Notes: generated by a model not told the origin, from the sequence alone. A stretch of 36,628 bases of DNA from Candidatus Ligilactobacillus faecavium (GCA_019120355.1 DWVG01000096.1:1-36628); one strand, 5' to 3'; counted from the first letter of the stretch, positions 16,925 through 26,260 are shown. Program-made: numbers and translations.

Positions 16925-17569
16925 CTATTGAACTCCACCGTTTGAACTACCGGCTGTATTTGATACACCATTCAAACCTGTTCCATCATCATTGTTCTTA
17001 CCTGTTCCTGCTGAATAGATAGGAGCACCGTTTAAGTTCATTGTGAATGAGAATGTTTGATATGCGTTAGCATTCCCACCCATTGTTTGAATCTTAGTAA
17101 TTGTGACAGAAGCAAGAATGACGTTGTTTGATTGGTCCGTCCAACGCAATAACGTCCGGCATTGGTCGCCCATCTTCAAGAATAACGATGAGATGAAATC
17201 TTGTGCCGGATCGTTAACAACACGAACACCTTTAACAGCGATTGAAATATCTTTCCCTGTAACGTCCATTTCTTGGAAACCTTTGTCGTTCCAATATGAC
17301 GCCTTGGTTGTTGTGTCATTTGACGTTGGTGTAATTGATGAAATACCTTGAGCAAGGTCAACCCATTTAGCGTTTGAAATATTTGCTGGATCCTTGCCCA
17401 TGTTCATATCCAATTCAAACTTGTTGACCCAGTTTTGAGGACGTTTTAAGTTGCCTAATTGTGAACTTGTCTTATCGCCAACATCTCCTAAAGTTGCGCC
17501 AGTTGATGTTACTGGAGATGAGCTTGCTCCTGCTGGAGTTACTGATGATGTATTTTCTGTATCAGCCAT
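16925..17569 (-). CDS. Major tail protein (tail tube)
   Basis: A 214-residue tube protein following the Minor_capsid 3-type gene. The Ser/Thr-rich N-terminus (1-35) is followed by a beta-rich core ('FELDMNMGKDPANISNAKWVDL', 'ITPTSNDTTTKASYWNDKGF', 'DISIAVKGVRVVNDPAQDF') typical of Lactobacillus phage major tail proteins. The C-terminus is a glycine/asparagine-rich tail that may be exposed on the tube. It should be among the most abundant virion proteins. It overlaps the upstream gene by 8 nt. Confidence 0.85.
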   Translation of the reverse strand: MADTENTSSVTPAGASSSPVTSTGATLGDVGDKTSSQLGNLKRPQNWVNKFELDMNMGKDPANISNAKWVDLAQGISSITPTSNDTTTKASYWNDKGFQEMDVTGKDISIAVKGVRVVNDPAQDFISSLFLKMGDQCRTLLRWTDQSNNVILASVTITKIQTMGGNANAYQTFSFTMNLNGAPIYSAGTGKNNDDGTGLNGVSNTAGSSNGGVQ

Positions 17570-17969
17570 TGTTTAACATTCCTTTCGTTTGATAAATTTG
17601 AACAGAAAAGCCAAGCGTGTACTGGAAATGACCGCTAGTGTCAGCGTCCGTTAAGCTTGGCTCATTGTCGATATTTAAATCTTGGAAAATATACGAACCG
17701 TTTTTACTATCGAGTTTCTCTAAGCTATCTAGCATGCTTGCAATTCGCCACATGGTATTAGTGCATAGTTGCGGATCAGTACCACGCATTTGAATCTCGT
17801 ATTTGATGTTCTTAGTCAAATTTCCGGCCCAGTCTGCAAATTCGGTCGCTGAACCAACGACCGGATAGATTGCTAAGCCTTCATTCTCTGATAAGTAATT
17901 AATCACGCACGGATAAGGCAAATTTTGCATTTCGTTAATCTTTGTTGCCAACATTTCTGTTAAATCCAT
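17562..17969 (-). CDS. Minor capsid / tail terminator-like protein (Minor_capsid_3 type)
   Basis: A 135-residue protein occupying the tail-terminator slot before the tail tube gene. 'CVINYLSENEGLAIYPVVGS' and 'IKYEIQMRGTDPQLCTNTMWRIASML' resemble the Minor_capsid_3 family of Firmicute phages. In such phages this group completes the head-tail interface. It starts directly after the upstream gene ends. Confidence 0.75.
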   Translation of the reverse strand: MDLTEMLATKINEMQNLPYPCVINYLSENEGLAIYPVVGSATEFADWAGNLTKNIKYEIQMRGTDPQLCTNTMWRIASMLDSLEKLDSKNGSYIFQDLNIDNEPSLTDADTSGHFQYTLGFSVQIYQTKGMLNNG

Positions 17970-18308
17970 TTAAAAACTCCTTCTAAAAGCGTCTGCAATA
18001 TTCTTCATTGCCTGCGGATCACTCTTTACTCTTTCGTCCCATTTTGGCCCAGTTCCAGGCGTGGTATACGTCCAGTCTGTTTTCCCTAATTTTGAAACTC
18101 CCAAGTATTGATAGTGAGCGTATGGCGTATTCCATTGAATAGACTTACCACCGTTGATAATTTGCCCGCTTTGCCGCAATGTTCCATTTCTGCGTGGGAC
18201 ATATTTACCGGCTTCCAACATGAACTGGTTAGCCATTGGCTTACGGGCTTTGTTAATGCGACTATTAATTCTATTCATATCAATGTTTACATCAACCTTG
18301 ATAGGCAT
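17970..18308 (-). CDS. Minor capsid protein (Minor_capsid_2 / HK97 gp10-like)
   Basis: A 112-residue basic protein. 'LEAGKYVPRRNGTLRQSG' followed by 'WNTPYAHYQYLGV' and 'WDERVKSDP' is the signature of the neck-forming minor capsid group related to HK97 gp10. It takes part in head-tail joining. Its start lies inside the end of the upstream gene (17-nt overlap). Confidence 0.85.
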   Translation of the reverse strand: MPIKVDVNIDMNRINSRINKARKPMANQFMLEAGKYVPRRNGTLRQSGQIINGGKSIQWNTPYAHYQYLGVSKLGKTDWTYTTPGTGPKWDERVKSDPQAMKNIADAFRRSF

Positions 18309-18663
18309 TGACTTGTACCTCGTAGCTCCAAATATTGTTGCTTGTTGGTTCTTTATTGATTGATATATGCGAAATACTGTATTTCTTACCTTCGCATTCG
18401 ATATATCCCGTAGAATCTACTGGAATATCAGGAAAAGGTGTTGAAACTTGGTTGAAGATGAATAACGTGCCGTCCGCAACTTTAACACGGTTGTTATTGT
18501 CGCCGGAATAAATCGTTTCAAGCTGAAAAACAACGTTGTCAATATTAATTGGTGGTTGTTTCTCTTTTTGACCGTACAAATTAGTTTTCGTACTGTCCAA
18601 AACAATCGACACGCTTTGATTGCAGAATGCTTTCGGAATTCTATAAGGGAAGATCAACGACAT
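18292..18663 (-). CDS. Minor capsid protein (Minor_capsid_1 family)
   Basis: A 123-residue protein in the head-completion cluster. 'IPKAFCNQSVSIVLDSTKTNLYG' and 'GKKYSISHISINKEPTSNNIWSYEV' fit the Minor_capsid_1 stopper-like family. It overlaps the upstream connector gene by 23 nt, which favours translational coupling, and the downstream gene by 17 nt. Confidence 0.8.
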   Translation of the reverse strand: MSLIFPYRIPKAFCNQSVSIVLDSTKTNLYGQKEKQPPINIDNVVFQLETIYSGDNNNRVKVADGTLFIFNQVSTPFPDIPVDSTGYIECEGKKYSISHISINKEPTSNNIWSYEVQVNAYQG

Positions 18664-19075
18664 TTACTCCTGAATAAAGTAAGCCTGTTGGGTACAGAAT
18701 GTTAAAGACTAACATTGAAACACCTGAATTGCCGTAGGTAACATCGTCAACCGTTGCTCCTTTGTTGTAGTTGATTGACGCATTACCAATATGCACGCTG
18801 TTAATCGCTCCCGTGGTTTGTTCCGCTGGTGTTGCTCCGTATTCCTGCGCAAAATCGCACTGCATACAGATTGCTTTTTCATAAATTAAAGCACGGCGCT
18901 TAATAAAGCTATCCGTGCTTTGTAAATCTTGCTCGATAGTATGTTCTGAACCGTCAGCGTAGAACTGGTTCGTAATGTTCTCCACTAACGTTTGCGCAAT
19001 CGCAACTTGTTTCTCAAATTGTTCTTGCGTCAAGGCTTTGAAACCTAATTGAGTATAGGTGTCATAACTTAACAT
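18641..19075 (-). CDS. Head-tail connector / adaptor protein
   Basis: A 144-residue helical protein directly after the major capsid gene, the slot of gp6-like head-tail adaptors. 'LTQEQFEKQVAIAQTLVENIT' and 'RRALIYEKAICMQCDFAQEYG' give the helical bundle expected of the connector fold. It would dock on the portal after DNA packaging. It has an AGGAGGTGTC ribosome-binding site. Assigned mainly by position and general pattern. Confidence 0.75.
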   Translation of the reverse strand: MLSYDTYTQLGFKALTQEQFEKQVAIAQTLVENITNQFYADGSEHTIEQDLQSTDSFIKRRALIYEKAICMQCDFAQEYGATPAEQTTGAINSVHIGNASINYNKGATVDDVTYGNSGVSMLVFNILYPTGLLYSGVNVVDLPL

Positions 19076-19093
19076 CTAGACACCTCCTGTTTT

Positions 19094-20041
19094 CTATTTG
19101 CCTGCTGTACTTGATGAAGCTGGAGCAGTTAATGTGATGACACAAACCTTTGAATCATCGTTGATAGCTGTTGCATAGTGTTCGTCAGCTGTGATGATTG
19201 TAGCTTTGTGAATGATGTCCCGTTGAGTTTCAACTGCAACGCCACGCTTCATGTAAATACCTAAAGCGCCTTGCTTCATAGCAACTGCTTTACCCTTAGC
19301 TAACTTACGTGATGTAACAATTTGCCAACCTAAGATTTCGCCTAATGCACCGTTACCTTGGATCAATACGTTATCGCCTAATTGTGTTGGGCGCTTATAA
19401 GCATCCATTGCAGCAGCGATTAAATCGTTGGCGTCTTGTGGATTCATAACAATAACACCATTCATCATTGCTGTGGCTTCGGTCGTATCGTTTCCAACCG
19501 TTGTATTGTTTACAAACGTTGCTTCCAAAGCATTGATTAATGTTAAATCATTTGCATTTGAGCAAGTCAATTTAGCTTTGAGCAATGTATTCATGCAATC
19601 GTTATCCACGTGATCGGCGATTGACATACCTAATTGGCGTGTAATTTCTGAAATCGGGTCGCCGTAAGCAGATAAAGCAAATTCATCTGAATATTGAGAA
19701 CCGATACCAGCCTTTTTAATCTTAATGTCTTGCATTGAAGCAGATAATTCTTTCAAAGGAATTGCGCCTAATTCTTTAACGTCTGTTGCTTCGCCAATAT
19801 ATTTCCAACGTGGAACTGTTACGGTCGTTCCCGGGCGTCCTTCCAATGTAGTATCAACAACAGCCATTGGAGCAAACTTTAAGTAGTTTGGTAATTGTGC
19901 CGAAACCATTGCTGTTAAGACTTGAGGATCAATAAATCCGTTCCCTTGTGTTGTATTTGATTGGCTCATCATTGTTGAGTCGCTTTCTACGGCGTTTGAA
20001 CCTACGCCTGATGTTGTCATATCTGTTGGTGTAATAGCCAT
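19094..20041 (-). CDS. Major capsid protein (N4-gp56-like)
   Basis: A 315-residue capsid protein. 'NYLKFAPMAVVDTTLEGRPGTTVTVPRWKYIGEA' is characteristic of the N4-gp56/HK97-fold group in Firmicute siphophages, and 'VIMNPQDANDLIAA' with 'LGEILGWQIVTSRKL' matches the later capsid strands. It follows the scaffold gene by 13 nt with a TAGGAGGTATAG ribosome-binding site. No separate protease gene is present, as usual when a scaffold protein is used. Confidence 0.88.
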   Translation of the reverse strand: MAITPTDMTTSGVGSNAVESDSTMMSQSNTTQGNGFIDPQVLTAMVSAQLPNYLKFAPMAVVDTTLEGRPGTTVTVPRWKYIGEATDVKELGAIPLKELSASMQDIKIKKAGIGSQYSDEFALSAYGDPISEITRQLGMSIADHVDNDCMNTLLKAKLTCSNANDLTLINALEATFVNNTTVGNDTTEATAMMNGVIVMNPQDANDLIAAAMDAYKRPTQLGDNVLIQGNGALGEILGWQIVTSRKLAKGKAVAMKQGALGIYMKRGVAVETQRDIIHKATIITADEHYATAINDDSKVCVITLTAPASSSTAGK

Positions 20042-20054
20042 TATTCTATACCTC

Positions 20055-20687
20055 CTAAATAAATTCTTTGATAGCCTGTTGGTATCTTTCCGGGTTGGTT
20101 TCTTTGAGTTTAAGCAATTCTCCGTAACTCATGTTCTTAACATCAATCGGAGTTGGTTTGCCGTCATCGCCCTTTGAAACCTTACCGGCAGTTGCCTTAA
20201 TTCCTTGCGGTTCTTCCGGCTCTTTTGGTGGTTCAAGTTGTTCAAACAAGAATGACTTATTCTTTTGCAATTCTTCAATTTGACCTTTCAAACCAGTTAA
20301 ACCGTCATCGTTAAACTTGATTTCGTCTGTATTAAGAAATGGCATGATCGCCTTGTTATCACGGACATGTGCTTCACGCAAAGCGTTGTTAATAGCATTA
20401 TTCTTTTTAACGCTTAATAACTCTGCTTTGGCGTTTTCTTGGTTTTCTTTAAGTTGTCCTTGCAAGTCTGCAATTTGACTCTTTAGCTCATCATTATCCT
20501 TAATGTTGGCTTTCATTTCGTCTAATTGCTTATTACTGTTATCAACTTGCTTTTTGAAACTATCACGTTCAGCAGTTAAGGTGTCGACTTGTTCCTTTAA
20601 TCCGTTCACGCTTTTACCAAATTCAGCCATGATCGTGTTTACTTGGTCTTTATCTAAGCCCATTTCTTCTAATGTTTTTCTTTCCAT
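20055..20687 (-). CDS. Phage scaffolding protein (GP20-like)
   Basis: A 210-residue protein with a long coiled coil (about residues 8-105, rich in Lys/Glu/Gln/Leu) and a C-terminal region with 'LREAHVRDNKAIMPFLN' and 'LTGLKGQIEELQKNKSFLFE', typical of Phage_GP20-type scaffolds. The C-terminal helix probably binds the major capsid protein encoded next. It has a strong TAGGAGGAACAC ribosome-binding site. Confidence 0.88.
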   Translation of the reverse strand: MERKTLEEMGLDKDQVNTIMAEFGKSVNGLKEQVDTLTAERDSFKKQVDNSNKQLDEMKANIKDNDELKSQIADLQGQLKENQENAKAELLSVKKNNAINNALREAHVRDNKAIMPFLNTDEIKFNDDGLTGLKGQIEELQKNKSFLFEQLEPPKEPEEPQGIKATAGKVSKGDDGKPTPIDVKNMSYGELLKLKETNPERYQQAIKEFI

Positions 20688-20758
20688 GTGTTCCTCCTAC
20701 GAGTTTTACGTGTTCGCCACGATAGAGTTTTTGGAATAAAAAATAAGCAGTTTATTAA

Positions 20759-20778
20759 CGTGTCATGCTCAGGACACG
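20759..20778 (-). other. Hairpin in the gap before the scaffold gene
   Basis: In the 96-nt space between the preceding small gene and the scaffold gene, CGTGTC and GACACG pair perfectly around an 8-nt loop on the minus strand, and a smaller CGTG/CACG hairpin lies about 50 nt further on. No T-tract follows directly, so this is more likely an mRNA processing, stability or translation element for the scaffold-capsid mRNA than a terminator. Confidence 0.45.
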
Positions 20779-20783
20779 GAATT

Positions 20784-21125
20784 TCATTTTTCATAGTCAA
20801 TTTTTCCACGTTTAGTACCATTTAATTTAATAGTTTGGTTGTATTTATCTACCATTTCATGCAATTTTTCTTCGTCATTGCATACATAACTTGCATAGTC
20901 GCTTTCTACGGTATTTATTAAGCTTGTACGAATTAATAAGGGCTTAATATGATCTACGTTATAGAATTCAAAAAGTTTAATAAAACAGGTGTTTAAATTA
21001 ATACGTTCATAAATTTCTGTCGTACTTTCAACAACTTTGAATGATTGCCCGTCGCTTAAAGTGACCTTAGATAAATCAATTCGTAGTATCTTTCCGCCCG
21101 GTTGTTTTGATTCAAAATTAAACAT
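20784..21125 (-). CDS. Hypothetical phage protein between capsid morphogenesis genes
   Basis: A 113-residue protein of unknown function. It begins 'MFNFESKQPGGKILRIDLSK' and has a mixed alpha/beta pattern with a helical C-terminus. The start at 21125 is chosen for its TTAGGAG ribosome-binding site and because it lies just beyond the stop of the minor capsid gene. An in-frame ATG at 21176 lies inside that gene without a ribosome-binding site. Its position between the minor head protein and the scaffold suggests a head accessory role, but nothing in the sequence proves this. Confidence 0.7.
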   Translation of the reverse strand: MFNFESKQPGGKILRIDLSKVTLSDGQSFKVVESTTEIYERINLNTCFIKLFEFYNVDHIKPLLIRTSLINTVESDYASYVCNDEEKLHEMVDKYNQTIKLNGTKRGKIDYEK

Positions 21126-21129
21126 TCGA

Positions 21130-22257
21130 TCAACTCCTAATCTGTTCTCTTGAATAGTCCCGTGATAAGAAATCATTTTCTTTAATTAATTGCCGTAACC
21201 TTGCCTGGCGTCCCTTGATGAGCTGGTTAAATCGATTAATACCTTGTTCATCGCCTAAACGCTTCGCCATTGTAAGCTGCTTCTTTGCTTGGCGAATTGC
21301 ACGCTCATACTGACGCTGTTTTGCTTGAATTTGACCATTCTTAACCGCTTGCTCTGGTGTTAGATCAGGAAACGGGCTATCAGGCACACTACTTACGCCT
21401 TCGACAAACGGCGTGATGTAGTGCTTGCAATTAATACCTCTTGCACCTCCCGGTTCGCCATATCCGTGATTATATAAGCTGTCGTACTTATCGTTATAGT
21501 CCGGACTTTCGGGCGGTACTAAATTAATCACTTGATGTTGAATTGGTGCACATGCTTGCCGACTTGCCAAGTGCATTGAATACAACCCCAGCGTTACGCC
21601 GTAATTGCTCATTGCATTCATGCGAATATCTTCAAAGGTTCGATTAACCGCAGTTTGAATACAAAGCCTTGAATAACCTTCAAGCGACAACACCGCACCA
21701 CGTTTATTCACTAAACCGGTTGGAATACCTTTGGCGACTTGCTGATAAATATTGTCATCAATCGCCCGTTCAAGTGTTTTTCCACCGTTTACCACGTCTG
21801 TAACGCACTGATTAGTGATGTTCTTGTAAATATCTGCTAAGGCGTTACTTGATACGTTTCGATTAATCAGGTTCATCATGCCTGTTTTAATCTCCTGTGA
21901 CACCGTTGTAACGTTATCGTGGATAATTTCACTTGATTGTGTTTTGACGTGCTTAGACGTTAAATTTGATAGCTCTGCGTTAATCTCATCGCTAATCTGT
22001 TGTCCGTTAGCCTCTAACATTGCCTTGGTATCTTTCAAATTACTATCTTGAAAATGCTGAGCAATAAAAGCGGCGGTTGCTGCCAATTCGTCAGCGTTGG
22101 CAGTGTGTTCTGCTTGCCATTGGTAAATCTCATCAACCGAATCAATATCGCCTTTTTTAAGATAATCAGCGATTAGGTTTAACAATGCGGTTTCAATGTC
22201 GCCGTATTGCTTAACCATTTTGTCGATGAGCCTATCTAAATCTTGTCGTGATAGCAT
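21130..22257 (-). CDS. Phage minor capsid protein (min_cap2 / MuF-like)
   Basis: A 375-residue protein immediately after the portal gene. The N-terminal half is helical, and the C-terminal part has the SPP1-gp7/MuF-like pattern: 'LYSMHLASRQACAPIQHQ' then 'GEPGGARGINCKHYITPF', with a Cys-His set. Such proteins are internal head components, possibly ejected with the DNA. The very C-terminus (about 305-370) is a charged coiled coil. It starts 3 nt after the portal stop. Confidence 0.88.
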   Translation of the reverse strand: MLSRQDLDRLIDKMVKQYGDIETALLNLIADYLKKGDIDSVDEIYQWQAEHTANADELAATAAFIAQHFQDSNLKDTKAMLEANGQQISDEINAELSNLTSKHVKTQSSEIIHDNVTTVSQEIKTGMMNLINRNVSSNALADIYKNITNQCVTDVVNGGKTLERAIDDNIYQQVAKGIPTGLVNKRGAVLSLEGYSRLCIQTAVNRTFEDIRMNAMSNYGVTLGLYSMHLASRQACAPIQHQVINLVPPESPDYNDKYDSLYNHGYGEPGGARGINCKHYITPFVEGVSSVPDSPFPDLTPEQAVKNGQIQAKQRQYERAIRQAKKQLTMAKRLGDEQGINRFNQLIKGRQARLRQLIKENDFLSRDYSREQIRS

Positions 22258-22259
22258 GG

Positions 22260-23774
22260 TTAATCACCCTCGTCCTCATCAAATGAGGTCATCGCCTGAT
22301 CAAGTGCCGTCATTTTTGGCATTGGCTTTTCGGCATTTTCTTTGTTGATTTCCTGAATTTCCTGTTCGGCTTGTTCTTCACTCATACCGTAATTACGCAT
22401 TAAGAACGTCTTCTTACTCATGATTCCGGCATTAACTACTTTCAAATCTTCATCACGCTGCGTATTAGCGTCAACAAACACGCTATCATCGTGATGAATT
22501 GATAAGCCGATATTTCCAAAATCAATTGAGTTTAACAAGTCCGCCGGTAATGGTGTTTCGCCATTGTTAAATAATGCCGGTGTCAACGCCATTTCAATAA
22601 TTGCAGTTGCTAGATCAGTAATACATTTATCAAGGTTCGTCAGGATACTTTCCCGCGTTTGATACGTCTGAGAATTTTCACTGATAACCTGTGTTGCAGT
22701 TTGCAGACCACTTTGCGGGTTAAAACTAAACGTACCATTTGAAACACCGCAACCACTTTCAAACTCCGCAATCCAGTAATTAATGGTTTGCGTAAATTCT
22801 TCAACACGAATATCTGAATTTAATTCAGTTGGCTTAAAGTCTTGTGCGCTTGCATTGACTGCAACAAAAGCGTCTGAATCAACATCAAATGACGGTTTAT
22901 GGTTCTTATCAAATGCGATCATTTGCGCAGGCGCTAAAACCGTACGCTTACCAGTTCTAACATCCCACATAAAGGCGTCATGCGTGTAATTGATGTTGTC
23001 TAACGTGTCTTTGTTATTGGCAACAATACCTAAACCTAACGGGCAACGCAAAACCTTGTTATTAGCGCTTGGCATTTTAAAATAGGCAAACAACGGGCGC
23101 GAGATATTATGAAATACTACTTCATCTTGCAAATCGTCATATACTTCATCAAGTGGAACTTGTTCACCAACAGTTGACTCATTATCTGATTTGTACAATT
23201 CGTTAGTGATCGTATATGTTCCGTCTTGTTGCCATTGATGAAATTCCAACAGCGTGTAATACGTGTATTCGTTCTTTTCTTCGCCAGCTTTAACAGTCGT
23301 TGACGCAATGCAGCATTCTTTAATTTCGTTTGAATTACTTTCAAGCGGATAGAACTGGTCAGCGTCACACCACGCAATTTTAACCTCATCATTTTCAACA
23401 TACGGACGAACAGCAAAACCACCGGTCGCAATCGCCTTTTCAAGCTTTTCTTGAAGATTGTCATTAAACCGATTTTGCTGGAATACGTCATTAATAAACA
23501 CACCAAGTTGTTCATTTTCAAAACTGTATTCCGCTGTTTTGCCAAAGATGATTGACGCCATTCGGCGGCACATTGCTTTTGTCATGTTCAAAGCGTTAAA
23601 CGGACGCTCTTTAATATATTCATGGCGTCCATCATTCCCAACGCTTGGTCGATACTTAACCTTAGGGAAATTACCTTTGTAGTAAACTAACGCCTCTTTG
23701 ATATACGTGTCGTACATTTCCGGATTAACGTTAATTCGCGGATCATCGGTAATACTCATTAATTCTTTTGGCAC
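22260..23774 (-). CDS. Portal protein (SPP1 gp6-like)
   Basis: A 504-residue portal that forms the dodecameric DNA channel at one capsid vertex. 'RPFNALNMTKAMCRRMASIIFGK', 'CDADQFYPLESNSNEIKECC' and 'NPQSGLQTATQVISENSQTYQT' are recognisable portal segments. The acidic C-terminus ('MTSFDEDEGD') is common in this group. It lies between the large terminase and the minor capsid gene, the canonical order, with a GGAGGTGG ribosome-binding site. Confidence 0.93.
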   Translation of the reverse strand: MPKELMSITDDPRINVNPEMYDTYIKEALVYYKGNFPKVKYRPSVGNDGRHEYIKERPFNALNMTKAMCRRMASIIFGKTAEYSFENEQLGVFINDVFQQNRFNDNLQEKLEKAIATGGFAVRPYVENDEVKIAWCDADQFYPLESNSNEIKECCIASTTVKAGEEKNEYTYYTLLEFHQWQQDGTYTITNELYKSDNESTVGEQVPLDEVYDDLQDEVVFHNISRPLFAYFKMPSANNKVLRCPLGLGIVANNKDTLDNINYTHDAFMWDVRTGKRTVLAPAQMIAFDKNHKPSFDVDSDAFVAVNASAQDFKPTELNSDIRVEEFTQTINYWIAEFESGCGVSNGTFSFNPQSGLQTATQVISENSQTYQTRESILTNLDKCITDLATAIIEMALTPALFNNGETPLPADLLNSIDFGNIGLSIHHDDSVFVDANTQRDEDLKVVNAGIMSKKTFLMRNYGMSEEQAEQEIQEINKENAEKPMPKMTALDQAMTSFDEDEGD

Positions 23775-23787
23775 GTTTCCACCTCCT

Positions 23788-25095
23788 TTAAATCAAATTC
23801 AAATCGAACCGATTTTCTAAAATGGCATATTGCAAGCAGTCACACGTATGGTCATGCTCTTTAATCGGTTTTGGAATATCATCGTGCATGGTATTTTCGT
23901 CCCATCGGTATTTTTTATGCTCATCTAAAAAAATCTGATTGCTTTCGGTATTCAAATAAAAAAACTTCCCAGTCGCTAGGAAGTTCTGTACATAGCCAAT
24001 CATGGCGTCTTTGCGCTTTTTATGTGCGTGTTCAAAGTAAATGCCATATTGTTTCTGAAACTCATTATCCAACGCAAAATCAGCCGTGGCGCTATCCGCT
24101 AAGCGTTGGACGTAATCAATGCGATATTTTTGCATATTGCGTTCTTCAAACTCGTGTAAATCTTTTGCCAAATCGCTTGGCGCTTTCTTTTGGCTGTGTT
24201 TGGTTGGATCATAATAATACGTGTCTAATAAGCAAACTTCATTGTCGTAAGTGATTGCTAAACACAGGTAAGCCGTTGCTGATACTTCATAACCTGTATC
24301 GCAACTAAAGACCAGCTTTTTAATCTGTTCTGGTGGAACGTTGTCCGTAGCATGAAATAGCTTCATGTTATAGATATTCGTACCAAGTCCAACAACTTCG
24401 CCGAGATACAGCCAACGATAATATTCTTCATCGTTCTTTTTGTAATTCTCGATTAATCTTAGTTGTTGCGGTGTTGTGAAACCTAATTCATCATCGAGAT
24501 ACGTTGACGTGTCAATAAAGTAATCTTCGTTTTGATAACATTGCTCTATCCATTCATTAATCCAAGCGTAAGCATTTCTTGGCGGGTTGTATGAATAAAA
24601 CACTTTAACGTCATCAACGTAATCAGATTTGTGACGGATAAAAGTTGGATTTGATTGGTCAAACACTTCCGGCGAACGCATATTTGCCGCTTCTTCATAC
24701 CAAACAGCAATAATATTTGGCACGGTATTTGACTTTAATTTGTATGGATCATTAGCGCCATAAAAATAAAACGCTGAACCTGTCCGCCGATGAACGATTG
24801 ACAATGGATTAACTTTAAATTGGAACTCATCACGACAATCTAACCAGTCCATTGCCATTTCAATTTGTCGATAAACGCTATCACGCAAGTTACTTTGGTT
24901 TTCACGAATACAAACCACATTTGCTTGATGATTTTGAATGATTTCTTTCTTCATCATTGTAAGCAGTTTAAGGCTGATAACCGATGACTTAAACGAACCA
25001 CGCCCACCTTTAGCGATGATATACGGCTTTTTCGTGTTCCACATCTTATAAAAATGCGGATTAACGTTGTCGCTTAGTTTAATCGTCTTTCCCAT
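23788..25095 (-). CDS. Terminase large subunit (PBSX family)
   Basis: A 435-residue packaging motor. The ATPase domain has a Walker A-like 'AKGGRGSFKSS' (residues 29-38) and 'IIAVWYEEAANMRSPEVFDQ' as Walker B with its following Glu. The nuclease half has 'LVFSCDTGYEVSATAYLCLAI' and 'RLADSATADFALDNEFQ' with the expected acidic residues. The match is to the PBSX/phage terminase large subunit family. The start overlaps the small-subunit gene by 17 nt. Confidence 0.95.
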   Translation of the reverse strand: MGKTIKLSDNVNPHFYKMWNTKKPYIIAKGGRGSFKSSVISLKLLTMMKKEIIQNHQANVVCIRENQSNLRDSVYRQIEMAMDWLDCRDEFQFKVNPLSIVHRRTGSAFYFYGANDPYKLKSNTVPNIIAVWYEEAANMRSPEVFDQSNPTFIRHKSDYVDDVKVFYSYNPPRNAYAWINEWIEQCYQNEDYFIDTSTYLDDELGFTTPQQLRLIENYKKNDEEYYRWLYLGEVVGLGTNIYNMKLFHATDNVPPEQIKKLVFSCDTGYEVSATAYLCLAITYDNEVCLLDTYYYDPTKHSQKKAPSDLAKDLHEFEERNMQKYRIDYVQRLADSATADFALDNEFQKQYGIYFEHAHKKRKDAMIGYVQNFLATGKFFYLNTESNQIFLDEHKKYRWDENTMHDDIPKPIKEHDHTCDCLQYAILENRFDLNLI

Positions 25096-25546
25096 CGTCA
25101 GACTCCTTCGTTATATCATCAATGATGATTGTTTTATCTTCAATTGAATCAGGATCAGCAACCGATTTGGCTTGAAACTCTGCAAGGTCGGCTTCTGCTT
25201 TGAGCTTTCTTGCACGTTGCTTAGCTTGGTCACGTTCTTCAACGGATAATTGACTATCGTTATACTTATCACGCCAATTATTCTTTAACCAAAAAATCAT
25301 GGCGGTAGTGTTGCCCTTGCGAGCTTTTTCAAACAGTTTATTTTCGACAATGAAATTGGCTTGTTGTTTACCTACTTTTAATGCCTGTTGAATCTGCCCG
25401 TATTTCGCTTTCCACTTCCAAAGCGTCCTAACATTAACACCGATATTCTTTGCAATTTGCTCATCAGTCAGTCCGTCACGTTTCCACCCTTGCAATAATA
25501 TTAGATTTTCGGGCTTTAACCACTCTTTGTACATTCCTTGAGCCAC
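25079..25546 (-). CDS. Terminase small subunit
   Basis: A 155-residue DNA-recognition subunit. An N-terminal helix-turn-helix ('GLTDEQIAKNIGVNVRTLWKWKAKY', about residues 25-50) is followed by 'NFIVENKLFEKARKGNTTAMIFWLKN', typical of Terminase_2-like or homeodomain-type TerS, then a coiled coil and an acidic tail. The start is a GTG with AAAGGTGG about 9 nt upstream. An ATG four codons later is too close to any Shine-Dalgarno sequence. It overlaps terL. Confidence 0.9.
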   Translation of the reverse strand: MAQGMYKEWLKPENLILLQGWKRDGLTDEQIAKNIGVNVRTLWKWKAKYGQIQQALKVGKQQANFIVENKLFEKARKGNTTAMIFWLKNNWRDKYNDSQLSVEERDQAKQRARKLKAEADLAEFQAKSVADPDSIEDKTIIIDDITKESDDGKDD

Positions 25547-25563
25547 ATACTGCCACCACCTTT

Positions 25564-26259
25564 CTAATCTTCAAAGCCACGTTTTAATTGATCTATCGTG
25601 ACGTATTCTTCATTTGCCGGAATATTGGCTTTCTTAAAGAATTTTCGTTTAGCTTCATTGCTTGGGAACACCACTTTGCAATAGAAATCAATTACATCTT
25701 CTTCCTGCATTTGTTTCCGTGCTTTCTTCTTTTGCTGCTTGAGTTCTTCCAAACCAGCTTTTTCTTTTTCGATTTCTTCTTCAGTCTTTTCTTTCTCTTC
25801 GTCGGGCTCGTCGTCTTTAAATTCTCCATTGATGTCGATTTCTCCGTCAAACATTAAATCAATCTCTCCGGCGTCAAAGCCCATATCTTCAAAAGAAATA
25901 CCGTCATCAATTGCCAAGTCAGCCAATGCGGATAAGTCCCATTCACCCTGCATTGACGGGTTATTGAGTTGAACATTCAATTTCTTTTCTGTTTCTTCGT
26001 CAACGTCAATGAGTGAAACCGGAACGTCATAATCTTTTTTGTAAATCTTGTCCGCTGCTGTTAAACGTTGATGACCTGAAACCAAAGTATTTCCTGTTCT
26101 TTTATTAACGACTAACGGTTCAACCAAGCCATTTTCTCGAATGACTTTAATCAGCTTCTTTTGGTTGCTGTCATCAATAACTCTCGGATTGTAAGTTGCA
26201 AACTTGATTTGGCTTCTTTTTAGTGTTCCAAATTCAAATTGCTGTAATTGTTTTGCCAT
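25564..26259 (-). CDS. ParB/Srx-domain protein
   Basis: A 231-residue protein with an N-terminal ParB/sulfiredoxin-like domain: 'RSQIKFATYNPR' and the box 'NTLVSGHQRLTAADKI', where the SGHQR segment forms the phosphate/nucleotide site. Modern ParB proteins use this fold to bind and hydrolyse CTP, and phage versions have been proposed to be nucleases or to recruit modification enzymes. The middle is very acidic, followed by a Lys/Glu coiled coil. It lies just before the small terminase, beside a PP-loop enzyme and two basic proteins. The start is ATG at 26259. Two in-frame GTG codons upstream overlap the previous gene. Confidence 0.85.
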   Translation of the reverse strand: MAKQLQQFEFGTLKRSQIKFATYNPRVIDDSNQKKLIKVIRENGLVEPLVVNKRTGNTLVSGHQRLTAADKIYKKDYDVPVSLIDVDEETEKKLNVQLNNPSMQGEWDLSALADLAIDDGISFEDMGFDAGEIDLMFDGEIDINGEFKDDEPDEEKEKTEEEIEKEKAGLEELKQQKKKARKQMQEEDVIDFYCKVVFPSNEAKRKFFKKANIPANEEYVTIDQLKRGFED

Positions 26260-26260
26260 A

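Noticed and set aside
25588-25857. Plus-strand Phe-rich ORF of 89 codons
   Set aside because: It is the complement of the Lys/Glu-rich ParB-like gene; the Phe runs simply mirror AAR/GAR codons.
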